Origin: RUG13091 sp963619935
Lineage (GTDB): Bacteria > Bacillota_I > Bacilli_A > RFN20 > CAG-826
Direction of reading: 5' to 3'
Assembly (NCBI GenBank): GCA_963619935.1
Contig: CAVEYA010000044.1
Coordinates: 1 to 31,543 of the forward strand
DNA: 31,543 nt
Position numbers and translations under genes: made by a program. Below the pieces are notes generated by a model. That model did not search any database and was not told where the DNA came from. It was given only the letters and a program-made list of their open reading frames with translations. This document shows positions 16,219 to 26,315 of the stretch, one piece after another. Positions within the stretch are counted from its first letter, which is position 1. Every line of letters starts with the position of its first letter.

Positions 16219-18047
16219 TATTTATCACCTCCTACTTTATTTTGTGTGTAATAGACTTCTTGATAAATCTTATTATTCTTAATTAATTCTTCATGTGTGC
16301 CAATCGCATTAATATGGCCATCGTCCATAATAATGATTTGATCAGCGTCTTCAATAGAAGAAATACGTTGGGCAATGACAATCTTAGTCATTTCAGGAAC
16401 ATCTTCTTTTAAAGCTTTACGAATTAATTTATCGGTTTTTGTATCGACTGCGGAAGTGGAGTCATCTAAGATTAAAATCTTTGGATTCTTCATTAACGCA
16501 CGAGCGATACATAATCTTTGCTTTTGCCCACCGGAGAAGTTACTACCACCTTGTTCGACATGTGTTTGTAATTCTTCTGGCTTAGCTTTAACAATTTCTT
16601 CTGCTTGGGCAATTCTACAAGCTTTCCACATTTCTTCCTCAGTCGCGTTGCTATTACCCCATTGTAAGTTAGTAGCAATCGTGCCAGAGAATAAGACGTT
16701 CTTTTGTAAAACAACAGAGACATTATCACGAAGAGTTTTTAAATCGTAATCTTTTACATTGTGGCCCCCAACGAGTACTTCACCATCTGTGACATCATAT
16801 AATCTTGAGATTAAATTAACGACAGAAGTTTTACCAGAACCGGTAGAACCTAAAATACCAATGAATTGTCCTGATTTAATATGAATATTGATGTTTTCTA
16901 AGGTATTTTTCTCAGCAGAAGTGGAATATTTGAAGTTAACATTATTAAAATCAACATCTCCATTATTGACTTCCATTAATGAATTTTCTGGGTTTTGAAT
17001 AGTTGGTTCTTCTTGTAAAACTTCACCAATACGCTTAACACATTCTAAGGACATGACTAACATGACAAGAATCATTGATATCATCATGATGCTAGATAAG
17101 ATTTGAATGCCATATGTTAATAAAGAAGACATTTGACCAACAGTTAAGTGTAGCCAGAAATTAGAATCTTCAGTACAACGATAAATGGCGTATGCACCAA
17201 TACCGATAACTAAGATATTACTTAAATGAATAGCGGTATTAAGAATAGGACCATTTAAGGCAACTATCTTTTCTGCCTTCACAAAGTCATAAGTCATATT
17301 GTTACTGGCGGTGTTGAATTTGTTTTTCTCATAATCTTCACGGACATAGGCTTTAACAACACGAATCGCGGAAATGTTTTCTTGCACTGATTCATTTAAA
17401 GCATCGTAACGTTTAAAGACACGTGTGAATATTTTCATTGCGGCACGGCAAACTAAATATAAGCCAATTGCCACGACAGGAATAAGGATCACGAATATCC
17501 ACGCCATTGCGCCTCCGGATATGAAGGCCATAATTGCGGAGAAGATCATCATTAATGGCGCTCTAATGACGATACGAATACACATTTGGAATGCTTGTTG
17601 CACATTACTCACATCAGTGGTCATACGAGTGACTAAACTTGATGCGGAGAATTTATCAATATTAGCAAAACTAAATGTTTGTAATTTCTTATATAAATCA
17701 CTTCTTAAGTTAGTAGCTAAACCCACAGAAGCTTTCGCAGCGGTTCTACCACCTAAAATACCACAAGTTAAGGATATCATCGCCATCGCGATTAAAACCA
17801 TAATCACGCCAAAGATAGTAACTTTCATACTACCAAAGGTACTATTCGTGTATGTCACAACTTTAAAGATATCTTGGAATCTTGTTAATTCTGTTAAGTT
17901 TTGTTCAATACCATCCACTAACATGGACATGACGAATGGTAAAGCACATTCCATTGCGGCTTCACCAATCATAAATAGTGGTGTTAAAATCGCATACTTT
18001 TTATATTGTCTAACGCTGTTTAAGATTAATTTAATTTTTTTCCACAT
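16218..18047 (-). CDS. ABC exporter half-transporter, degenerate ATPase subunit
   Basis: A 609-residue partner subunit with six membrane helices, then an ATPase: Walker A GSTGSGKTS (about 398-406), canonical signature FSGGQ, and Walker B LILDDSTSAVD, in which Asp replaces the catalytic Glu. It also has AQRIS where the switch His is normally AHRLS, so two catalytic residues are changed. In heterodimeric exporters this is the subunit that forms the non-hydrolysing ATP site, and its canonical signature completes the active site of the other subunit. It is translated from within the end of the marR gene (17-base overlap) with a strong AAGGAGG site 8 bases before the ATG. Together with marR and the next subunit it forms one operon. 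Confidence 0.93.
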   Translation of the reverse strand: MWKKIKLILNSVRQYKKYAILTPLFMIGEAAMECALPFVMSMLVDGIEQNLTELTRFQDIFKVVTYTNSTFGSMKVTIFGVIMVLIAMAMISLTCGILGGRTAAKASVGLATNLRSDLYKKLQTFSFANIDKFSASSLVTRMTTDVSNVQQAFQMCIRIVIRAPLMMIFSAIMAFISGGAMAWIFVILIPVVAIGLYLVCRAAMKIFTRVFKRYDALNESVQENISAIRVVKAYVREDYEKNKFNTASNNMTYDFVKAEKIVALNGPILNTAIHLSNILVIGIGAYAIYRCTEDSNFWLHLTVGQMSSLLTYGIQILSSIMMISMILVMLVMSLECVKRIGEVLQEEPTIQNPENSLMEVNNGDVDFNNVNFKYSTSAEKNTLENINIHIKSGQFIGILGSTGSGKTSVVNLISRLYDVTDGEVLVGGHNVKDYDLKTLRDNVSVVLQKNVLFSGTIATNLQWGNSNATEEEMWKACRIAQAEEIVKAKPEELQTHVEQGGSNFSGGQKQRLCIARALMKNPKILILDDSTSAVDTKTDKLIRKALKEDVPEMTKIVIAQRISSIEDADQIIIMDDGHINAIGTHEELIKNNKIYQEVYYTQNKVGGDK

Positions 18048-18492
18048 GTTCTTTTCCTCCTTGCATATTTTCTATCGCGCGTATTACATCTTTAATAAAT
18101 TGTTCTTTTTCTTTTTCTTTAAATCCTTTAAATAAGATATTTATCGCATCCACTCGGGTTTCATGTATTGTATCAATCATTTGCTCCGCTTTATCAGTAG
18201 GCTTAATAATTGTGTATGGATATGATTTGATTGTTTCAATAAATCCATTTTTCTCTAATCTTTTAACTAAGCCACTGACTGTGGATTTAGTAAGATGGAA
18301 TTCTTTTTCAATATCGTTTTGATGTACTTCTTCTTTTTCTAAATTTACACGTCGACTAACATAAAATAAGATTCTTCCTTGTTGGCCAGTTAAACCAAAC
18401 TCTGATAGACGTTCATCGAAATCTTTTTTAATTAATTTATCTAATCTTTTAATGAGTAGAAGTATGTCTTTTTCTTTATTAATCTTTTCCAT
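18031..18492 (-). CDS. MarR-family transcriptional regulator
   Basis: A 153-residue winged-helix regulator starting MEKINKEKD. LTGQQGRILFYVSRR, then HQNDIEKEFHLTKSTVSGLVKRLEKNGFIE, is the MarR helix-turn-helix and the following wing region. The frame stays open back to 18531, but that extension would be encoded by the promoter itself, so ATG 18492 is chosen. There is no Shine-Dalgarno; the promoter would leave only a few leader bases. The gene leads the operon with the ABC exporter, and a palindrome between its -35 and -10 suggests autorepression relieved by a ligand, probably a compound the exporter removes. The ligand is unknown. Confidence 0.92.
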   Translation of the reverse strand: MEKINKEKDILLLIKRLDKLIKKDFDERLSEFGLTGQQGRILFYVSRRVNLEKEEVHQNDIEKEFHLTKSTVSGLVKRLEKNGFIETIKSYPYTIIKPTDKAEQMIDTIHETRVDAINILFKGFKEKEKEQFIKDVIRAIENMQGGKEHVEKN

Positions 18493-18502
18493 AACGATAC
18501 AA

Positions 18503-18531
18503 ATATTATAGTTCGCATACGAACTTGTCAA
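18503..18531 (-). promoter_or_regulatory. Promoter of the marR-ABC operon
   Basis: On the minus strand, a consensus TTGACA (18531-18526) is followed either by TATAAT after 15 bases (18510-18505) or by TAATAT after 17 bases (18508-18503). Transcription would start about 4-6 bases before the ATG at 18492. It is the best promoter match in the window. Confidence 0.8.
18510..18525. promoter_or_regulatory. Palindromic MarR operator
   Basis: AGTTCG-TATG-CGAACT, a 6-bp perfect inverted repeat with a 4-base centre, fills the spacer between -35 and -10. This size and placement are typical of MarR-family operators, where dimer binding blocks RNA polymerase. Binding by the adjacent gene product is inferred. 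Confidence 0.75.
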
Positions 18532-18616
18532 ATATTTTTTATAAAAATCGTTAATTTTATCTTTTTTAAATAAATATTTACTTCTTTCGTGTTAAGGTAT
18601 TGATGAGGAAAAATTT

Positions 18617-20185
18617 ATGAAGAAGATTAAATTATTAGCTTTAACAACATTATCATGCCTTTCATTAGGTCTTAGCGGATGCCGTTTATCTTTTAACCGT
18701 GATGGCAATATTGATAGTGGTGGTGAAACGGAAAAAGAAGATGTTGCCGTTACTGGATTATCTTTAAGCGCTAAAACAGCGGAAGTTTATGTTGGTAAAA
18801 CATTTACTTTAACTCCTACAATTTCTCCTAATAACGCAACTAATACAAATGTGAATTGGACATCTAGTAACACTAGTGTAGCCACAGTTAGTAATGGTTT
18901 AATTACTGGCGTTAAAGCGGGTACTTGTACAGTTACCGCAACATCAGTGAGTAATAAAAATGTCAGTGCCACTTGTAATGTTACCGTTAAAGAAGCTAGC
19001 ACTACTAAGAATGCTAAATGGACAATATTAATTTATATGTGTGGTTCTGATTTAGAAAGCGAAAATGGTTTAGCTACAAGTGACTTAGATGAAATTGCTT
19101 CTGTTAGTGGGCAAACAAGTGACTATAACGTTGTCATTGAAGCTGGCGGGGCTAGCTCATGGGCATCAACATATAGTTATGTGATTAACAAAAATTATTT
19201 AAATAGATTCCATTTATCAAATAAAAAATTTGTTAAAGACGCTCAAATTAGTAAAGCTAGCATGGCTCAATCTGCCACATTACAAAGTTTCTTAGAATGG
19301 GGCATTTCTACTTATCCAGCTGATAAATATGGTGTTATTCTTTGGAACCATGGTGGTGGTATGCAAGGAGTTTGCTTTGACGAGAACTATGCTTATGATT
19401 CTTTATTAAATAATGAAGTTGTTACAGCAGTTAAGGGAGCAAGAAATTCTTTAGGTATAGCTGATAAGTTTGAATTTATTGGTTATGATGCTTGCTTAAT
19501 GGGTTTACAAGACGTCGCTGAATTTAACGCTCCATATTTTAATTACATGGCTTCTTCGCAAGAAAGTGAAAATGGCTATGGCTGGGATTATGATACTTGG
19601 TTAGATGATTTATTTGCGGGTAAAGACACTAAGACCATTTTAAAAGCAGTCGCAGATGGCTTTATTGAAGATAATGGCGGTGTGGATGCTTATGGTGGTT
19701 ATGATGATGAAAGAACATATTATCCAGCAGATCAAACATTCTCATATTATGATTTAAGTAAGATGGATGCGTATCGTACTGCTTGGGAAAATATGGCGGC
19801 ACAATTAAAGAACAAAATTACTACTAGTAACTGTAAAAATTTCAACAGAATCATTGCAAAAACAAAATATTTTGCAGAAGAAGACTATGCTTCTTATTGT
19901 GAATTTGACGCCTATCACTTTGTCACTTTATTAGAAAAAGATGCAACTTTTAATCCTGGTATTACATATACCACTGCGGTGAAAAATGCTTTAAACGATT
20001 TAGTTGTTTATAACATTACGCAAAATGAAGCTGCACATGATGCTTATGGTATTTCTTTCTACTATGTAGCGGGCACTGATGGCAGTCAAAAATACTTTGC
20101 TAAATCAACATATTCTAATTTTACAAATTGGACTTATTTATCTGCAAATTTCGGTTCTGACATTTCATCCATTTATGCATATTAA
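18617..20185 (+). CDS. Clostripain-family (C11) peptidase lipoprotein
   Basis: A 522-residue lipoprotein. The lipobox GLSGC puts the lipidated Cys at C22. A Big_2 domain (about 44-125) is followed by a C11 cysteine peptidase (135-522): LIYMCGSDLESENG, then NHGGG with catalytic H245, then GYDACLMG with catalytic C293. C11 enzymes typically cleave after Arg or Lys; that specificity here is assumed from the family. The domain is closely similar to the C-terminal part of the 26335-30336 protein, roughly 70% identical by eye, so the two are paralogues with different delivery. GAGGAAAA before the ATG is a good ribosome site. It is divergent from marR, 124 bases away, and ends with its own terminator. 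Confidence 0.92.
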   Translation: MKKIKLLALTTLSCLSLGLSGCRLSFNRDGNIDSGGETEKEDVAVTGLSLSAKTAEVYVGKTFTLTPTISPNNATNTNVNWTSSNTSVATVSNGLITGVKAGTCTVTATSVSNKNVSATCNVTVKEASTTKNAKWTILIYMCGSDLESENGLATSDLDEIASVSGQTSDYNVVIEAGGASSWASTYSYVINKNYLNRFHLSNKKFVKDAQISKASMAQSATLQSFLEWGISTYPADKYGVILWNHGGGMQGVCFDENYAYDSLLNNEVVTAVKGARNSLGIADKFEFIGYDACLMGLQDVAEFNAPYFNYMASSQESENGYGWDYDTWLDDLFAGKDTKTILKAVADGFIEDNGGVDAYGGYDDERTYYPADQTFSYYDLSKMDAYRTAWENMAAQLKNKITTSNCKNFNRIIAKTKYFAEEDYASYCEFDAYHFVTLLEKDATFNPGITYTTAVKNALNDLVVYNITQNEAAHDAYGISFYYVAGTDGSQKYFAKSTYSNFTNWTYLSANFGSDISSIYAY

Positions 20186-20189
20186 TGAA

Positions 20190-20214
20190 AGAGCACTCAA
20201 TGAGTGCTTTTTTC
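20190..20214 (+). terminator. Rho-independent terminator
   Basis: AGCACT-CAATG-AGTGCT followed by TTTTTTC, directly after the C11 lipoprotein stop. It leaves under 30 bases before the next ATG, so the next gene's promoter must overlap the terminator's T run. Confidence 0.88.
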
Positions 20215-20230
20215 TTATCGAAAAATCTAG

Positions 20231-20236
20231 TAAGAT
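20231..20236 (+). promoter_or_regulatory. Possible -10 box before the M6-like gene
   Basis: TAAGAT ends 6 bases before the ATG at 20243. There is no Shine-Dalgarno and no good -35. Listed because it matches the spacing seen before other genes here that lack a ribosome site. Confidence 0.3.
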
Positions 20237-20242
20237 AATCGC

Positions 20243-21748
20243 ATGAAAAAAGTTTTTATTTTCTCATTATTATTAACCAGTCTATCTCTCAGTGGATGTT
20301 CCTTTTTTAAAATAGCCACCGACATCATTGATAAAGAATCAGTTGTCTATAATTATAAAGATTATTGTGACAACAATGTTTTTAACATTGATGCCACTCC
20401 TAGCAATGGTTCACCAAAATTATTAGTGATACCAATTTGGTTTACTGATTCTTCTAGTTATATTCCTACTAGTCAAAAAGAGACAGTTAGAAGTGATATT
20501 CAAAAAGCATATTTTGGTAGCAATTCGGATGTTGGTTGGCGAAGCGTTACAACTTATTATCAAGAGCTTTCCCATGATAAACTTAATTTAACTGGCACAG
20601 TCAGTGATTGGTACGAATGTAGTCATTCCTCTTCTTACTATTACAGTAGCACAAGCACAACTACTAGTTTAGTGAGTGAAGCAGTGGAATGGTATCGTTC
20701 TAGTCATGGTAATTTAAAGGAATACGATTTAGATAATAATGGTTATTTAGATGGTGTGATGCTTATTTATGGGGCACCTGATTATGGCGCTTTAAACAAT
20801 AGTTCTGCGAAAAACTTGTGGGCGTATTGCTTTTGGATGCAAACAACTGAACCAGATTATAATGCGCCTACTCCAAATGCATTCTTCTGGGCTAGTTATG
20901 ACTTTATGTATGGCAGTGGTTATTCTATTGGAAGTTATACTTCAGGGGATAATTCACATTGTAAGATAGACACTCATACCTATATTCATGAAATGGGTCA
21001 TATGTTTGGCTTATCAGATTATTATGATTATAGTGATTTTCACTTATCTCCTTCTGGTGGATTTTCCATGCAAGATTATAATGTAGGCTCTCACGATCCA
21101 TATTCCGCTTTAGCGTTGGGTTGGGCAAATGTGTATGTACCGAGCGAGAGCTGCACATTAGAAATTAAAGATTTTCAAAGCAGTGGAGATGTTATTTTAC
21201 TTACTAATAAATTCCATAATTCACCATTTGATGAATATTTCTTATTAGAACTTTATACTCCTACTGGATTAAATAGATTTGATTGTGAACATCAATATTT
21301 AGATAAATATCCAACTGGCCCAGTGTTACCTGGAATTCGTCTTTGGCATGTTGACGCAAGATTACTATATTTAGATGGTTCATCTAGTAGTTATTCTAGT
21401 GATAAAGTTACTACCGCTCCGAGTGTGTATAGAAAAGTGACACATATGATGAGTAATACTTATCATAAGAACGAAGACGATCTTGGCTATATTTCACCTT
21501 TAGGTACTAGCTACGCAAACTTTAATTTATTACAACTAATTCGTAATAGCACGACTATTAACTATCGTCCAAATAACACAATTACTTATAACAATTTATT
21601 TACTACTGGCGATAGCTTTTCCATGGATTTATTTGCTAAGCAATTTTATAAAAACGGTAAACTCAATAGTGGTGATACTTTTAAATGGACATTCACGGTT
21701 AATCATGTGAGTTCATCATCTGCGACAATTACATTAACCAAAGCATAA
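20243..21748 (+). CDS. M6-like zinc metallopeptidase lipoprotein
   Basis: A 501-residue lipoprotein with lipobox SLSGC and lipidated C19. The mature protein carries HEMGHMFGLSDYYDY: H249 and H253 bind zinc, E250 is catalytic, and D259 is in the position of the third ligand in the extended HExxHxxGxxD motif. DPYSALALGWANVYVP follows, matching the SAYDKxxLGW-like segment of M6 (immune inhibitor A type) peptidases. EYDLDNNGYLDGVM (160-173) looks like a calcium-binding loop. It lacks the long propeptide and C-terminal domains of full-size InhA. It sits between two other secreted peptidase genes, separated from the first by a terminator. No ribosome site is visible. Confidence 0.88.
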   Translation: MKKVFIFSLLLTSLSLSGCSFFKIATDIIDKESVVYNYKDYCDNNVFNIDATPSNGSPKLLVIPIWFTDSSSYIPTSQKETVRSDIQKAYFGSNSDVGWRSVTTYYQELSHDKLNLTGTVSDWYECSHSSSYYYSSTSTTTSLVSEAVEWYRSSHGNLKEYDLDNNGYLDGVMLIYGAPDYGALNNSSAKNLWAYCFWMQTTEPDYNAPTPNAFFWASYDFMYGSGYSIGSYTSGDNSHCKIDTHTYIHEMGHMFGLSDYYDYSDFHLSPSGGFSMQDYNVGSHDPYSALALGWANVYVPSESCTLEIKDFQSSGDVILLTNKFHNSPFDEYFLLELYTPTGLNRFDCEHQYLDKYPTGPVLPGIRLWHVDARLLYLDGSSSSYSSDKVTTAPSVYRKVTHMMSNTYHKNEDDLGYISPLGTSYANFNLLQLIRNSTTINYRPNNTITYNNLFTTGDSFSMDLFAKQFYKNGKLNSGDTFKWTFTVNHVSSSSATITLTKA

Positions 21749-21846
21749 CATTATCGCGAGTATATAGGATGCTTTCATTAAAAGAAAAAATTATTTTAAT
21801 TTTATTTTTTAATTTATTAAATAGTTTGTATAGAGTAAAATAACTA

Positions 21847-21855
21847 CCGTATTTT
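21847..21855 (+). promoter_or_regulatory. CCGTATTTT box before the subtilase
   Basis: The same nine bases occur at 49-57, upstream of the endonuclease gene, the only other protein here with the shared C-terminal anchor module. The box lies 14 bases before this ATG and 23 before the other. Its role is unknown and a chance match is possible. TAAAAT at 21836-21841 is a candidate -10 for this gene. Confidence 0.25.
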
Positions 21856-21869
21856 AAGGAATTGAACAT

Positions 21870-24800
21870 ATGAATAAACAAATTAAATTGAAAGCCAAGA
21901 CAAACGCTCTGATAGGATTGGTACTTTCCTCTTTAGCGGTTTCCGCTTTAACTTTTGCGATTAATCAAAAAGATAATGAAATACGTAAAGGTCCCGCGAT
22001 TGCAGAAACTTTAAGTGAAGATCAAATTAAACATAATGTTCGTTTCCAATCAACATATACACCTACAGATACTTATTACAGCACACAAAAGGGTTATTCT
22101 ATGTCCACACTTGGTGATATTGAATCTGTTTGGGATGATTATAAAGGGGATGGTATTACCATCGCCGTTATTGATACTGGCATTGACCATGACCATCCTG
22201 ATTTTACTGACTCTAATGGTGTAAATCACATTAGTGATCGTTCTAGATATTACTATACCAGTGGAACAAAAGTTTATTATTACAACGCTACATCACAGAG
22301 TGATTATACAGGTAGTGTATATGGATGGGATTATTTGCAACATGATTATGATTCAACTAAGAAAGTCTATAGTTATCACGGCACGAATGTAGCCGGAAGC
22401 GCTGCTGCTAGTGATAACGGAATTGGAACAATAGGTATTGCGCCTAATGCCACCATCTTAGCGATTAAAACAGATATGTTATTAACCAGCATTAATGCTG
22501 CTATTAATTACGCCGTTAGTGAAGGTGTTGATGTAATTAATATGTCTTTAGCAGCTTATGCTGAAAGCTTTACTGATGGTAATGGCACCGCTCAAACTGG
22601 ATATTCTACAACTGCTTCCGCTTTAACTAGTGCGATTAATTCCGCATATAATAAAGGCATTATTGTTGTGGCGGCTGCCGGTAATGAGAAGACATCTTAT
22701 TATTCTTATCCAGCTAGTAATAATCACGTTATTGGTGTTGGTGCTTTAGCAAAGAATTCTGATAAAACCGCTGCATCATTTAGTAATTTTAATAAATCTA
22801 CTGATACTGCTTCTGGTAATCATAACGTAGATCTTATGGCACCTGGCTATGTTTACGCGCCTTCTTATGATGGAAGTCATACTTATGTAGCTACACAAGG
22901 TACTTCTTTTGCTTCTCCAATCGTGGCTGGAACAGCTGCTTTATGGAAACAAAAAAATCCAAATAAGACGCCTGATGATTTTATGGAAGATTTATACGCT
23001 ACATGTAATGATATGGGCGAAACCGGGTGGGATACTACTTATGGTTATGGTTCATTAGATGTTGGCGCTTTAATGGAACTTAATTATTCAGTGACTGGTG
23101 TTGAACTTAATTGTGGTAGCACTGCCACTGTATTAAGCAACAGCAAATTAGAATTAGTGGCCACTGTTTCGCCAAAGAATGCTGCTAATAAAGCTGTCAC
23201 ATGGACAAGTAGTGATAAAAATGTCGCTACTGTTAGTTCAACAGGTGTAGTAACACCTATTAAAGAAGGAACAACAAGAATTACTGTAACTACCGCTGAT
23301 GGTGGTTTTACTGATTATGTAGATGTTACGGTTACACCATATGTGAGTAGTGAATTTACTTGTTCAGTGAATAATTCTTCAATGCATATTGGAGATAAAG
23401 AACAAATTAAGATTACTTGGAGTAATACTAATCCTTCTAATCCTTCATTACTTTATGAATCTAGCGATACCAGTGTTGCTACTGTCTCTGACAGTGGTTT
23501 AATTACTGCAGTAGGTTTAGGCAACACTACTATAAGTATTATGTCTAGTGATGACATGCAGTCATTAGATATTAGTGTAGTAGAAGAAGCAAATTATGAA
23601 TGGGTTTTATGTGAAACTGATTCTTATTTAACGATTGGCGATAAATATGTTTTAGCAAATAAAGCAAATGGTAAGGTCGCAGGCGTAATTAGTAGTGATT
23701 ATTTAACCGCTGTTGATGCGACTTTTAGTGGTACAAATAAAGACGTCATTTCCACATTACCAAGTGATGCTGAAATATTCACTTTAGGTGGTGAAAGTGG
23801 AGCGTATACCCTTACTTGTAACTCAAATAATAAATTATTAACTTATAATGGCACAAATCTTTCTTATGCCTCTACAAATAACACTTTTAATATATCAATT
23901 AGTAATGGGACTGCATTAGTTAAGGCAGGTTCATACAATATTACTTACAATAGTAGTTCTCCAAGATTTAAACCTTATTCAAGTTCTCAAAAAGATGTGC
24001 AATTATTTGTTAAAGAATATATAGGTGATAAAACTTTAACTAGTATCTCATTAAGTGGTCAAACAACTGACTATTTTGTTGGTGATAAATTCTCTTTTGA
24101 TGGCACAGTTACTGCTACATATAGTAATGATCGTTCAGTAGTGGTCACACCAACAAGTGTCACAACTCCTGATATGTCCACTGCTGGTACAAAAACAATT
24201 ACTGTTACTTATACTGATGATTACGGCACACAAAGTGTGACATATACAATTAATGTTGTGGCTGTTAAAGTTACTTCTATTTCTACAAGTGGTCAAACAA
24301 CTGCATATATAGTAGGTGATACATTTAGTTATGATGGTACTTGTACCGCAACATACAATAATGGTGATACTTGTGTCGTCACTCCAATTGTAGACAATAG
24401 TGAAGTTGATATGAGTAAAGCTGGTTCATACACAATCACTCTTACCTATGAAGGAATGACCACTACATACACAATCACAGTTAGTGAAAAGCCTACTACA
24501 ACAACATTAGATATTGATTTTACTAATAGCAATAATAGTGATACAGATAATGAGGGCAATGTTTGGACAGCTACAAATTGCAAAACCGGTAACTATTTAG
24601 GATTCACATCATCATCTAGTTCAGTTGTTAAAAACACCACACCTTTATTAGTTGATACATCTAAAACAATTACAGTTAGTGGATATGTTAGAACCTATGG
24701 TAGTATTTCTAATGCCTCATTCAATGTTATTGGTTATAACTCTTCTGGCAAGGCAGTAACCAATACTGGCACACTTACACCAAATAGTAGCACTCTTACA

Positions 24801-26315
24801 AACACGACTTGCACTTTAACTTTTACTGACACATCTGATAATCAAATTACTATCAAAGTAACTTCAACTAAGAGTGGCAGCAACAAATATCTAGGTTTAT
24901 CCACTATGTCAGTAGTGTACACAAAGGGTATAGAAGGGCCAAAAGTGACTGCGTTCTCATTAGATAAAACAACTTTATCTTTAGATATTTATAATAAAAC
25001 AAGCGACACGCTTACACCTAATATCACTGCGGATGAAGGCGCAGACACCACGGTAACTTGGTTAAGTAGTGATGAAAGCATTGCCACAGTCAATAACGGT
25101 GTAGTCACCGCTGTTAAAGTTGGTAATGCAATTATTACCGCTAAGTGTGGCAATTTAAGTGCTACATGCAATGTAACCATTACTGACTCAACTCCATTAG
25201 TCATTGAATCATTTGTAATTACTCCAAGTGCAACTACTGTGGCATTTAAAGAAGAATTATCTTTAAGTGTTACTGCTACTGTCAACTACACAAATGGCAC
25301 TAGCAAAGTAGTGACACCTGATTCCACAAATTATGATGTTGATACCTCTTTGTTAGGTGAACATGTTATTTCTGCGACATATCAAGGAATAACCGCTACT
25401 GCAACTATTATTGTAACAAATAAGAATGCTACTCCAATCACTGGTGATGGTACATGGAACTTAGTGACTGATGCTTCTACTTTAAATGTGAATGATAAAA
25501 TTATCATCGTGGCATCAGGTTCTAACTATGCTTTAAGCACAACTCAGAATGAAAACAATCGTGACCAAGCTGTAGTTAGTAAAAATACATCTAACAACAC
25601 AGTTACTTTTACTTCCTCAGTACAAGAAATTACTCTTGAAAATGGCAGTGAAGATGGCACATTTGCTTTTAATGTTGGAGATGAATATTTATATGCTGCA
25701 TCATCAACTAAAAATTATTTGAAAACTCAATCTAGCATTGACGCTAATGCCTCTTGGACTATTTCTATTTCTAGTGGCGTTGCGACCATAACTGCTCAAG
25801 GCAGCAACACATACAATCTATTGAAATACAATAGCAATAGTAAAATATTCTCTTGTTATAAGAGTGGCCAAAATCCTGTTGCTATTTATAAATTAACTTC
25901 ATCTATTTCTTCTTGGACTGGTACTGATCAAGCTATCGCATTTGCTAATTATTTCTTAAATGTTACTTCCCCAATTTGTGCTAGTGCAGATGATCATAAA
26001 GCACAATTAGTAAAGGTTTGGACTAATTTAGCAAATGAATATGGCTATATGATTAACGATGCCAAGGATGATTTTGTTGATAACACAACAAATAATGAAA
26101 TTATTCAAGAAGCTCAACAAAGATATCAAATAATTATTAATAATTATAACTTGAATAACTTTGCCACTAAAGCGGATGGCACATCTTCTTTAGCGTCAAA
26201 TAATATAAAAATAAATATGACTTTTAACAATTATACCTGTATAATACTCGCATTAGTTACAATTTCTTTTACGACATTAGGATGTTATTTTTGTTGTAAA
26301 AAGAAAAAACAATAA
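21870..26315 (+). CDS. Membrane-anchored subtilisin-like (S8) peptidase
   Basis: A 1481-residue surface peptidase. Residues 1-30 form a signal sequence. The S8 domain (about 75-395) has catalytic D102 (VIDTGIDHDH), H170 (YHGTNVAG) and S346 (GTSFASP), and oxyanion N272 (AAAGNE). Then follow two Big_2 domains (405-572), a beta-rich module (575-717), two Big_3 domains (721-873), a beta-sandwich (876-1020), another Big_2 (1024-1107), a Big_3 (1109-1186), a second beta-rich module (1194-1341), a helical module (1349-1440), a membrane segment (about 1451-1475) and a KKKKQ tail. The beta-rich and helical modules recur in the endonuclease at 81-2264. There is no LPXTG. AAGGAA precedes the ATG. The next peptidase gene starts 19 bases after the stop and is probably co-transcribed. 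Confidence 0.93.
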   Translation: MNKQIKLKAKTNALIGLVLSSLAVSALTFAINQKDNEIRKGPAIAETLSEDQIKHNVRFQSTYTPTDTYYSTQKGYSMSTLGDIESVWDDYKGDGITIAVIDTGIDHDHPDFTDSNGVNHISDRSRYYYTSGTKVYYYNATSQSDYTGSVYGWDYLQHDYDSTKKVYSYHGTNVAGSAAASDNGIGTIGIAPNATILAIKTDMLLTSINAAINYAVSEGVDVINMSLAAYAESFTDGNGTAQTGYSTTASALTSAINSAYNKGIIVVAAAGNEKTSYYSYPASNNHVIGVGALAKNSDKTAASFSNFNKSTDTASGNHNVDLMAPGYVYAPSYDGSHTYVATQGTSFASPIVAGTAALWKQKNPNKTPDDFMEDLYATCNDMGETGWDTTYGYGSLDVGALMELNYSVTGVELNCGSTATVLSNSKLELVATVSPKNAANKAVTWTSSDKNVATVSSTGVVTPIKEGTTRITVTTADGGFTDYVDVTVTPYVSSEFTCSVNNSSMHIGDKEQIKITWSNTNPSNPSLLYESSDTSVATVSDSGLITAVGLGNTTISIMSSDDMQSLDISVVEEANYEWVLCETDSYLTIGDKYVLANKANGKVAGVISSDYLTAVDATFSGTNKDVISTLPSDAEIFTLGGESGAYTLTCNSNNKLLTYNGTNLSYASTNNTFNISISNGTALVKAGSYNITYNSSSPRFKPYSSSQKDVQLFVKEYIGDKTLTSISLSGQTTDYFVGDKFSFDGTVTATYSNDRSVVVTPTSVTTPDMSTAGTKTITVTYTDDYGTQSVTYTINVVAVKVTSISTSGQTTAYIVGDTFSYDGTCTATYNNGDTCVVTPIVDNSEVDMSKAGSYTITLTYEGMTTTYTITVSEKPTTTTLDIDFTNSNNSDTDNEGNVWTATNCKTGNYLGFTSSSSSVVKNTTPLLVDTSKTITVSGYVRTYGSISNASFNVIGYNSSGKAVTNTGTLTPNSSTLTNTTCTLTFTDTSDNQITIKVTSTKSGSNKYLGLSTMSVVYTKGIEGPKVTAFSLDKTTLSLDIYNKTSDTLTPNITADEGADTTVTWLSSDESIATVNNGVVTAVKVGNAIITAKCGNLSATCNVTITDSTPLVIESFVITPSATTVAFKEELSLSVTATVNYTNGTSKVVTPDSTNYDVDTSLLGEHVISATYQGITATATIIVTNKNATPITGDGTWNLVTDASTLNVNDKIIIVASGSNYALSTTQNENNRDQAVVSKNTSNNTVTFTSSVQEITLENGSEDGTFAFNVGDEYLYAASSTKNYLKTQSSIDANASWTISISSGVATITAQGSNTYNLLKYNSNSKIFSCYKSGQNPVAIYKLTSSISSWTGTDQAIAFANYFLNVTSPICASADDHKAQLVKVWTNLANEYGYMINDAKDDFVDNTTNNEIIQEAQQRYQIIINNYNLNNFATKADGTSSLASNNIKINMTFNNYTCIILALVTISFTTLGCYFCCKKKKQ

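Noticed and set aside
17425..18135. A 236-residue plus-strand frame opposite the ABC subunit and marR
   Set aside because: Both opposing genes have complete catalytic or DNA-binding motifs. The product has no recognisable domain and no ribosome site.
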